This document shows, piece after piece, positions 41,202-47,156 of a stretch of 47,156 bases of DNA. Each line of letters starts with the position of its first letter. Positions within the stretch are counted from its first letter, which is position 1. The DNA comes from Nitrospirota bacterium (GTDB taxonomy: Bacteria; Nitrospirota; Thermodesulfovibrionia; UBA6902): the NCBI GenBank assembly GCA_016208905.1, contig JACQXG010000033.1:1-47156 (forward strand). The letters are read 5' to 3'. The position numbers were made by a program, and so were the translations under genes. The notes below the pieces were generated by a model. That model made no database searches, had not been told where the DNA came from, and saw only the letters and a list, made by a program, of their open reading frames with translations.

Positions 41202-43310
41202 ATGACTAAACAGGTGCTTTTAAATAATCTTAATCCACAGCAGAAAAGTGCAGTCCTCCATAACACGGGGCCGTTGCTCGTGCTTGCAGGCGCTGGAAGC
41301 GGGAAGACCAAAGTAATCACGCATCGTTTTGCTTATCTTTCAACTGCGCATAAAGTCCCCCCTATGTCTATCCTGGCAATGACATTTACGAATAAGGCAG
41401 CCAATGAAATGAAGCAGAGAATCGAAAGCCTTACCGGAAAAAGCGCCAACAGTTTATGGATTGGTACATTTCACTCTTTATCTGCCCGTATTCTGCGGAA
41501 GGAAATAGATGTCCTTGGATACGGGAAGGATTATTGTATTTATGATGAATCTGATTCAGGCAATATAGTGCGCTCTGTCCTGAAAGAGTTCAAGATCCAT
41601 GAAGCGCTTTATAAGGGCATTTTATCAAAGATATCGTCACTCAAAGCATCCCTGATAAGTCCCGAAGATCTTCTGGCAAATGAGGACAGTTACGGGTTTG
41701 ATGAGAAATTTGTAAGGGTATATGTTAAATATCAGGATGAACTCAGGAAGAATAATGCGCTTGACTTTGATGACCTTATAATGTGTACCGTTAAGCTGTT
41801 TGAACAAAACCCCGGTCTCCTGAAAAAATATCAGCTGGACTTCTCACATTTGATGGTCGACGAATTTCAGGACACTAATGCCTCACAATACAGACTGATG
41901 GAACTTTTCGCATCAAAGCATAAAAACATTTGCGCTGTTGGTGATGATGACCAGAGTATTTATAAATTCAGAGGAGCTGAAGTAAAGAATATCCATAAAT
42001 TTAAAAATGATTTTTCAAAGACAAAAGTAATAATGCTTGAACAGAATTACAGATCGACACAGAGAATCCTGGATATTGCGGGCAATATCATAGCTAAGAG
42101 CCGGGACCGGATGCCCAAAAAACTGTGGACGGACAGAGGCGAGGGAGAAAAAATATCTTATTGTATCGCAACTAATGAAATAGAAGAGGCCAGGTATATT
42201 GCTCAATCCATAAAAGAGCTGTTTCAAAAAGGGAAATATTTCTGTAAAGACATAGCTATACTTTACAGGGTGAATCAACAGTCCAGGATTCTGGAAGAAG
42301 CAATGAGAGAGAATGGCCAGCCTTACCGCATTTGTGGAGGCATAAGTTTCTATCAGAGGAAAGAAGTCAAGGATATTATTTCCTATTTAAAACTTATTGC
42401 CAATCCTGATGATTCTGTAAGTCTGAAGAGAATTGCCAACTGCCCGCCAAGACAGATCGGCGCTGCAACTATTACAAGGGTTGAAAACGAAGCCCGTAAG
42501 AGAGATGAAAGTGTCTATAACACCATGAAATATATTATGAAGAGTAATGGATACACGAATTCATTGAAAGAAAAAATCAGCAGTTTTATAAACATTATAG
42601 ACAGCTTACACGCTCACAAAGAGGCCAGTACTTCCGAACTTATAAACCTGGTTTTTGAAAAAACAGGCTATCTTGAATGGGCAGGAGAAGAAAAGGCCGC
42701 TAATTTAATTGACCTCAGGAAATCCTCAGAAGATAAAGACCTGAAGAGTTTCCTGGATTCTGTTTCACTTTTCAGCGGACTTGATGAAGACCCGGCTGAT
42801 AATAGTGTCTCTTTAATGACACTGCACAACGCCAAGGGCCTTGAATTTCCCGTAGTGTTTATTGCAGGGATTGAGGATGGTCTTATGCCCCATTTCCATG
42901 CTATCAAAGATACAGAAGAGCTTGAAGAAGAACGCAGGCTTTTTTATGTAGGCGTCACAAGGGCTCAGGACATGCTTATTTTGACGGGAGCGAGGAAAAG
43001 AAGGCTCTATACTTCTATACAGGAACAGCAGCCTTCAAGATTTCTTGCTGATATACCTGAAAACTGTTATCTCTGTATAGAAAAGAGACCCCGGGCTGAT
43101 GCAATAACTTCTTCTGTTGCCAAAGTGCCGGTACAGTTTTCAAATGCATCTCCGTATGCCGCAGGAGCCAGAGTAAAGCATCCAAAGTGGGGAGTGGGAG
43201 TTGTGAGAGACAGTTATGGTGAAACTGACGACGTAAAGGTCATGGTCAACTTCCATACCGTAGGGATAAAGAGGCTCTCCCTGAAGTTTGCCAATCTGGA
43301 GAAACTGTAA
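41202..43310 (+). CDS. pcrA: UvrD/PcrA-family superfamily 1 DNA helicase
   Basis: 702 residues. All SF1A motifs are visible: NPQQKSAVLH (Q motif, residues ~10-19), Walker A AGAGSGKT (~30-37), FTNKAANEMKQR (Ia), DFDDL, VDEFQDTN (II), GDDDQSIYKFRGA (III), QNYRST (IV), TLHNAKGLEFPVVF (V) and YVGVTRAQD (VI). The C-terminal region HPKWGVGVV matches the Tudor-like RNA-polymerase-binding domain of PcrA. It unwinds DNA in repair and transcription-coupled processes. The stop overlaps the gatC ATG (TAATG). A GGGGAG ribosome-binding site precedes the start. Confidence 0.94.
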   Translation: MTKQVLLNNLNPQQKSAVLHNTGPLLVLAGAGSGKTKVITHRFAYLSTAHKVPPMSILAMTFTNKAANEMKQRIESLTGKSANSLWIGTFHSLSARILRKEIDVLGYGKDYCIYDESDSGNIVRSVLKEFKIHEALYKGILSKISSLKASLISPEDLLANEDSYGFDEKFVRVYVKYQDELRKNNALDFDDLIMCTVKLFEQNPGLLKKYQLDFSHLMVDEFQDTNASQYRLMELFASKHKNICAVGDDDQSIYKFRGAEVKNIHKFKNDFSKTKVIMLEQNYRSTQRILDIAGNIIAKSRDRMPKKLWTDRGEGEKISYCIATNEIEEARYIAQSIKELFQKGKYFCKDIAILYRVNQQSRILEEAMRENGQPYRICGGISFYQRKEVKDIISYLKLIANPDDSVSLKRIANCPPRQIGAATITRVENEARKRDESVYNTMKYIMKSNGYTNSLKEKISSFINIIDSLHAHKEASTSELINLVFEKTGYLEWAGEEKAANLIDLRKSSEDKDLKSFLDSVSLFSGLDEDPADNSVSLMTLHNAKGLEFPVVFIAGIEDGLMPHFHAIKDTEELEEERRLFYVGVTRAQDMLILTGARKRRLYTSIQEQQPSRFLADIPENCYLCIEKRPRADAITSSVAKVPVQFSNASPYAAGARVKHPKWGVGVVRDSYGETDDVKVMVNFHTVGIKRLSLKFANLEKL

Positions 43311-43582
43311 TGGAAATTGAGCATGTAGCCCTGCTTGCAAGGCTGGAGCTTTCTGATGAAGAGAAAATACTCTTCTCCAAACAGGTAGGCAGCATAATAG
43401 ATTACATAGACAAGTTAGACAAACTGAACACATCAGACATTGAGCCTACTGCTCATGTCCTTCCGTTAAAGAATGTTTTCAGGGAAGATAAATTAAACCC
43501 TTCCCTCCCTCGCGAAAAAGCCCTGCAAAATGCTCCGGGGAAGAACGACAATTTTTTCAGGGTGCCGAAGATAATAGAGTAA
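43310..43582 (+). CDS. gatC: Aspartyl/glutamyl-tRNA amidotransferase subunit C
   Basis: 90 residues, normal size. Opening IEHVALLARLELSDEEKILFSKQVGSIIDYIDKL and the block DIEPTAHVLPLKNVFREDKL are characteristic, with FFRVPKIIE at the end. GatC holds the GatA and GatB subunits together for Gln-tRNA or Asn-tRNA synthesis. gatA and gatB are not next to it in this window, so the subunits are coded apart. It is translationally coupled to the helicase. Confidence 0.95.
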   Translation: MEIEHVALLARLELSDEEKILFSKQVGSIIDYIDKLDKLNTSDIEPTAHVLPLKNVFREDKLNPSLPREKALQNAPGKNDNFFRVPKIIE

Positions 43583-43586
43583 AAGA

Positions 43587-43725
43587 AAAATTTCAAATAA
43601 CAAATTCCAATTAATCTCAATCACCAGAATCCCAATGACCAGGAATTTAATGAAATGAATGGCATGATTATTTATATATCTTAAGTTTGATTATTGGAAA
43701 TTGTAATTTATTTGTTATTTAGGAT
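43587..43725. repeat. Palindromic word repeat between gatC and panD
   Basis: AAATAACAAAT (43595-43605) pairs perfectly with ATTTGTTATTT (43710-43720), and neighbouring words (ATTCCAAT / ATTGGAA) pair loosely around a ~100-base centre. It is very AT-rich with no coding potential. Confidence 0.7.
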
Positions 43726-43832
43726 TTAAATTTTGGAATTTTAATGTTTCAGGATGTTTTGCCGGTGTATTGACACTCCGGCTGGATGCAATATAAGATT
43801 TAATTAGATTCAATAAGGAGAAGGAGTTTACT

Positions 43833-44180
43833 ATGTTCAGATGCATGCTGAGGGCTAAAATACACAGAGCCACAGTTACGGACTCTAATATTGCTTATGA
43901 AGGAAGCATGACAGTGGATGAAGCGCTGCTTGATGCCGTAGGAATAAAATCGTACGAGCAGGTAAGAGTCAGTAACCTTAATAACGGAGAAAGGTTTGAG
44001 ACCTATATAATTCCCGGTAAAAGAGATTCGGGGATCATCTGTCTTAATGGTCCCACTGCAAGAAAGTGTTTAATAGGGGATGTAATCATGATCTTTTCCT
44101 ATGGCTATTATACAGAAGAAGAAATTACAGGCTATTCTCCAAAAATCATCAGGCTTGATGAGAAAAACAGGATAACATAA
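43833..44180 (+). CDS. panD: Aspartate 1-decarboxylase proenzyme
   Basis: 115 residues. It makes beta-alanine for pantothenate and CoA. The opening MFRCMLRAKIHRATVTDSNIAYEGSMTVD contains the Gly24-Ser25 self-cleavage site (YEGS), which yields the pyruvoyl cofactor. The blocks NNGERFETYII and LNGPTARKCLIGDVIMIFSYG are typical. A ribosome-binding site (AAGGAGAAGGAG) precedes the ATG. Confidence 0.96.
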   Translation: MFRCMLRAKIHRATVTDSNIAYEGSMTVDEALLDAVGIKSYEQVRVSNLNNGERFETYIIPGKRDSGIICLNGPTARKCLIGDVIMIFSYGYYTEEEITGYSPKIIRLDEKNRIT

Positions 44181-44184
44181 TATC

Positions 44185-44324
44185 GTAACTACTCAGGTGG
44201 ATAGTCTGGAGGTGTTTAGGGGGATAGGGGGAAAAACTATGCGAGATCATACAAAGCTCAGAGTGTTTGAATTGGCAGATGAAGTGTCCTAACAGACTAC
44301 AGTCTCAACAACCTGAGTAGTTAC
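44185..44324 (+). mobile_element. 140-bp terminal-inverted-repeat element with a truncated four-helix-bundle (23S IVP-like) reading frame
   Basis: The ends GTAACTACTCAGGT (44185-44198) and ACCTGAGTAGTTAC (44311-44324) are perfectly complementary over 14 bases. Inside, an ATG at 44239 opens MRDHTKLRVFELADEVS and then stops (TAA at 44290). This resembles the start of 23S rRNA-intervening-sequence (four-helix-bundle) proteins, as I recall that family. The rest of the gene is missing, so I read it as an internal-deletion derivative of a larger element. Confidence 0.6.
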
Positions 44325-44428
44325 ATAATATCTATCCCTCCATGTGCATGTTGTCATTAGGTCTCTTGCTTTATAAATTGTTAAAAGTTATATTATTCAG
44401 AATGTTATGGTGAGGGAGGTGAACTGGA

Positions 44429-44632
44429 ATGCCCTTTGTGAAAGTCAGGGAAAATGAGTCCTTTGAAAATGCTCTGCGAAAATTCAAGAAGAAGTGTGAA
44501 AGAGAAGGTATACTGTCTGATGTCAAAAAGAGAGAGCATTATGATAAACCAAGCGTAAAGAAGAAAAAGAAGGCGATTGCTGCGAGAAAAAATGCTGCTA
44601 AAGCTAAAAAATTTAAAATGTCACCGAGGTAA
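44429..44632 (+). CDS. rpsU: 30S ribosomal protein S21
   Basis: 67 residues with the S21 pattern [39 protein letters not shown], followed by a Lys-rich tail. The ribosome-binding site GGGAGGTG precedes the ATG. It is 3 bases before the YqeY-like gene; rpsU-yqeY is a common pair. Confidence 0.96.
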   Translation: MPFVKVRENESFENALRKFKKKCEREGILSDVKKREHYDKPSVKKKKKAIAARKNAAKAKKFKMSPR

Positions 44633-44635
44633 TTA

Positions 44636-45082
44636 ATGTCTGTCTCTGAGAGAATTGTCGCTGATTATAAAGAGGCCCTTAAAGCAGGAGACAAGAATAA
44701 AGTGTCTGTGCTAAGGATGATAAAATCATCCATGAAGTATAAGGAAATTGATAAGAAGGCCCCGCTGACAGATGAAGAAGTCCAGGCCATTCTTATGTCA
44801 TCCGTCAAACGGGCAAAGGAATCGATAGAGCAGTTTTCAAAGGCAGGCAGAGAAGACCTCGTTAACAAGGAAAAAGAAGAAATGCTGGTAGTCCAGGATT
44901 ATCTCCCTAAACAGCTTGGTGAGGACGAGCTGAAAAAAATAGTTAAGGATGTAATTACTGCAGAGGGCGCATCAGGGCCAAAAGATACCGGCAAGGTGAT
45001 GAAATCCGCAATGGCAAGGCTGAAAGGACAGGCTGACGGCAAGCTTGTAAGTCAAATGGTGAAAGAGCTGCTGGAGGCTTAG
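44636..45082 (+). CDS. GatB/YqeY domain-containing protein
   Basis: 148 residues, the typical stand-alone YqeY length. The N-terminal helical part (DYKEALKAGDKNKVSVLRMIKSSMKYKEID, residues ~10-40) and the C-terminal helical tail that also ends GatB (AKDTGKVMKSAMARLKGQADGKLVSQMVKELL-type; GKVMKSAMARLKGQADG is the key block) are intact. It may act on tRNA or aminoacyl-tRNA, but the role is unproven. It lies between rpsU and the NIF3-like gene, which starts right after its stop. Confidence 0.92.
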   Translation: MSVSERIVADYKEALKAGDKNKVSVLRMIKSSMKYKEIDKKAPLTDEEVQAILMSSVKRAKESIEQFSKAGREDLVNKEKEEMLVVQDYLPKQLGEDELKKIVKDVITAEGASGPKDTGKVMKSAMARLKGQADGKLVSQMVKELLEA

Positions 45083-46057
45083 GTGAAATTAAGACAACTC
45101 TATGAAACCGTAATTGCAAAAGGGATTGAAGCCGATCCCCGCGGCAGAAAAACGGTTTTAAAGGACCTGGAGAAAGCCAAGAAGAAATATAAGGACCTGA
45201 AGCAGGACGAGAAAGATTTTTTTGATCTTGAAAGACTTTCAAATCCTTATGCTGATACAAGGGTCCTATATGGAACAGGTGATGAGGAAATCAAAACAGC
45301 GCTCGTCGGTATTGACATGGAAATGGGTGAAATCCTCCTTGCAGACAGGCTTTCTTCCAAGGGCCAGAAAATAGACCTTGTGATCGCCCACCATCCTGAA
45401 GGCAAGGCCTTTGCGAATTTCTACGAAGTGATGCATATGCAGGCTGATATCCTTAATAAATTCGGAGTACCTATCAATATCGCGGAAGGACTTCTCGAAG
45501 GCCGGATCAAAGAGGTAGAGAGAAGTCTTTCCGCTGCTAACCATACGCGGGCCTCTGATATGGCGGCCCTCCTTGATATGCCGTTTATGTGTATGCATAC
45601 CCCTGCCGACAACATGGTCCAGGGCTATCTGCAGAAGACATTCGACAAGAAGTCCCCTGACACCCTTGATGATGTCATCAAGATACTGAAAGAAATCCCC
45701 GAATACAAAGAGGCCGCAAAGAACAATTCCGGGCCGAAGGTCCTTCTGGGTGCAGGCGAACGCAGCGCCGGGAAAATATTCGTTGACATGACAGGCGGCA
45801 CCGGAGGCGCAAAGACCATCTTTGAAAGCCTCGTGAATTCAGGCGTCAGCACCATCGTGGGTATGCACCTCGGCGAGGAGCATAGGAAAGAAGCTGAAAA
45901 ACGTCATATGAATGTCGTGATCGCCGGCCACATCTCAAGCGATAACCTCGGAGTGAACCTCATGCTCGATGAAGTGCAGAAAAAGGGCAAGCTGAATGTA
46001 GTGGCCTGCTCCGGGTTCCGGAGATTCAGCAGGTTGAAGCAGAAAAGCTCCAGGTAA
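45083..46057 (+). CDS. NIF3-like metal-binding protein
   Basis: 324 residues from a GTG start directly after the YqeY stop. The region from ~70 resembles the NIF3/GTP-cyclohydrolase-I-type-2 fold: TALVGIDMEMGEILLADRL, VIAHHPEGKAF (the HH pair as metal ligands), then GAGERSAGKIFVDMTGGTGG and MHLGEEH, AGHISSDNLGVNLMLDEV near the end. The first ~65 residues are a helical, Lys-rich extension not found in minimal NIF3 proteins. The function of the family is unknown; it binds two metal ions. Confidence 0.7.
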   Translation: MKLRQLYETVIAKGIEADPRGRKTVLKDLEKAKKKYKDLKQDEKDFFDLERLSNPYADTRVLYGTGDEEIKTALVGIDMEMGEILLADRLSSKGQKIDLVIAHHPEGKAFANFYEVMHMQADILNKFGVPINIAEGLLEGRIKEVERSLSAANHTRASDMAALLDMPFMCMHTPADNMVQGYLQKTFDKKSPDTLDDVIKILKEIPEYKEAAKNNSGPKVLLGAGERSAGKIFVDMTGGTGGAKTIFESLVNSGVSTIVGMHLGEEHRKEAEKRHMNVVIAGHISSDNLGVNLMLDEVQKKGKLNVVACSGFRRFSRLKQKSSR

Positions 46058-46140
46058 CTTATTTCGGTAGAAAGTATCATCTCCATTCAACTGTGCCTTT
46101 TCAATAGGCAATTGGTCTAAGCTATTCTGTCTTCCCCACT

Positions 46141-46186
46141 GTTTTTTCTGTTGCGCTTTACCGCTGATATTGCGTTTGATATTTTT
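46141..46186 (+). repeat. Direct repeat, copy 1 (upstream of the ORF6N gene)
   Basis: About 46 bases containing CCGCTGATATTGCGT at 46161-46175; matches 46813-46858 with only a few differences. Confidence 0.75.
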
Positions 46187-46234
46187 GTTTTTCGGGCTTA
46201 AACGATTTTATCCGCTATCATGGAGGGGGACAAC

Positions 46235-46759
46235 ATGAACGAAATCATTCCGCAAGAACTCATTGAAAGAAAGATTTATGTAATCAGAGGGCAGAAAGTA
46301 ATGCTCGACAGAGACCTGGCAAATTTGTACGGAGTAGAAACGAGGACTTTAAATCAAGCTGTTAAAAGAAATATAAAGCGCTTTCCAAATGATTTTATGT
46401 TCCAATTAACTAAAGAAGAGTTCTCAGTTCAAAGATCACAAATTGTGCTCTTTGAAAAAGGTAAAGGACGATACCCGAAATATCTGCCTTGTATGTTTAC
46501 AGAGCAGGGCATTGCCATGCTGTCCTCTGTATTAAATAGTGCACGGGCCATCCTCGTCAACATAGAAATAATGCGTGCCTTTGTCAGACTTCGGAAAATG
46601 CTTGCTTCTAACGCCTACTTGGCCAGAAAGATCAAAGCTTTGGAAAAGAAGTACGATGGGCAATTTGCTGCGGTGTTTGATGCAATATATAACTTAATGA
46701 ATCCGCCGGAGAAGAAGCGTCCGAAGATCGGGTTTAAAAGAGAAGGAGGGATAGAATAG
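46235..46759 (+). CDS. ORF6N-domain DNA-binding protein
   Basis: 174 residues from the ATG at 46235, preceded at 5 bases by a strong GGAGGGGG site (46222-46229). The ORF6N domain spans residues ~6-95: [42 protein letters not shown] is the diagnostic block, followed by [14 protein letters not shown] and [12 protein letters not shown]. The C-terminus is a predicted coiled helix. ORF6N proteins occur in phages and mobile islands and are thought to be DNA-binding. Its presence and the duplicated upstream sequence suggest acquired DNA. Confidence 0.88.
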   Translation: MNEIIPQELIERKIYVIRGQKVMLDRDLANLYGVETRTLNQAVKRNIKRFPNDFMFQLTKEEFSVQRSQIVLFEKGKGRYPKYLPCMFTEQGIAMLSSVLNSARAILVNIEIMRAFVRLRKMLASNAYLARKIKALEKKYDGQFAAVFDAIYNLMNPPEKKRPKIGFKREGGIE

Positions 46760-46812
46760 TTCCATAGTGCAGCAGCGCAGCATGGGGCAGCATCCTGAGG
46801 TCCTGCGGCGTG

Positions 46813-46858
46813 GTTTTTTCAGTTGCTCTTTCCCGCTGATATTGCGTATGATATTTTT
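46813..46858 (+). repeat. Direct repeat, copy 2 (upstream of the nuclease fragment)
   Basis: Second copy of the ~46-base sequence at 46141-46186, containing CCGCTGATATTGCGTATGAT; each copy precedes a short gene by about 10-50 bases. Confidence 0.75.
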
Positions 46859-46863
46859 CAATT

Positions 46864-47130
46864 ATGACAAGGGGACAATCAATGATGTTGGCAATCACTC
46901 CTTTTAATTCCAACAGACCTGCTTCAAGAGACCTCGGTCGGTATGAATACGGCTGCGATTGGTCAATTGCGAAGTATATTGAGGCGGTGGAGACAGAGGA
47001 TGAGGGAGAAAGAAAATCCCTGATGGATGAGATTTTGAAGTATAATGAAGAAGATTTGAAGGCGACTTGGGCGGTGTTTGGGTGGTTGAAAAAGGTAATT
47101 CTGAATGAAAAAGTTATTACTGGTTATTAA
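46864..47130 (+). pseudogene. C-terminal fragment of an RNase H-like (RNase_H_2) exonuclease-domain protein
   Basis: 88 residues. The stretch GRYEYGCDWSIAKYIEAVE and KSLMDEILKYNEEDLKATWAVFGWLKK resembles the end of the RNase_H_2 exonuclease domain, where YNxxD carries a catalytic Asp and a W/L-rich helix follows. The first part of that domain, with the other catalytic acids, is missing, so the product is probably inactive or is a remnant. It begins after a copy of the 46-base direct repeat. Confidence 0.5.
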
Positions 47131-47156
47131 GGAAGTTTTATTTAGTCTATGATTCA

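Overview
The window reads as a chromosomal segment of a Gram-negative, probably anaerobic bacterium. Lipid A/Kdo genes (lpxK, waaA, lpxB, an LpxL-like acyltransferase) imply an outer membrane. A very large two-ATPase CoA-dehydratase activase fusion fits an anaerobe. Gene style and content suggest a Nitrospirota (Thermodesulfovibrionia-like) or deltaproteobacterial lineage; this taxonomic call is inference only.

Layout. (1) 1-5.2 kb, plus strand: the CoA-dehydratase activase fusion (cut by the left edge), a DUF4149 membrane protein and a small two-helix membrane protein. (2) 5.2-12.1 kb, minus strand: a surface-polysaccharide island with a frameshift-split GT39-like membrane glycosyltransferase, an FAD-dependent sugar-mutase-like oxidoreductase, two sugar-nucleotide epimerases, a methyltransferase and a polysaccharide deacetylase. 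(3) 12.4-16.2 kb, minus: yjbQ-like gene, lpxK, waaA, lpxB. (4) 16.3-17.2 kb: a HepT/MntA type VII toxin-antitoxin pair with its own TTGACA promoter, set inside the lipid A region. (5) 17.2-24.2 kb, minus: an LpxL-like acyltransferase joined to a compact type II fatty-acid/polyketide-like operon (three ketosynthase-fold proteins, two of them without the catalytic Cys, two hot-dog dehydratases, FabG and AcpS, but no acyl carrier protein). (6) 24.5-25.7 kb, plus: two secreted small proteins (ComEA-like HhH; double OB-fold). (7) 25.8-32.8 kb, minus: a translation/RNA cluster infB-DUF503-(SEC-C protein)-rbfA-nrnA-truB-DUF167. (8) 33-37.3 kb: rpmB and a DUF721 gene on plus; tig, clpP, clpX and a DsrE-like gene on minus. 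(9) 37.4-46.1 kb, plus: GT2, radical SAM/SPASM, glmU, pcrA-like helicase, gatC, panD, rpsU, yqeY-like and NIF3-like genes. (10) 46.1-47.1 kb: an ORF6N-domain gene and a nuclease-domain fragment, each behind a copy of the same ~45-bp sequence.

The most unusual content is in the repeats. Two ~180-bp terminal-inverted-repeat elements, alike over their whole length and in opposite orientation, bracket the 20 kb that holds all the envelope genes. A 140-bp element with perfect 14-bp terminal inverted repeats holds only the first codons of what looks like a 23S-intervening-sequence (four-helix-bundle) protein. At least four unrelated 'word-repeat' palindromes are scattered between genes. One of these lies in frame inside a ketosynthase gene and adds about 30 residues to the protein; a separate tandem repeat supplies the N-terminus of the DUF167 protein. 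The best candidate for an undescribed pathway is the ketosynthase/dehydratase/acyltransferase operon at 17.2-24.2 kb, which probably makes and attaches an unusual acyl chain in the envelope.
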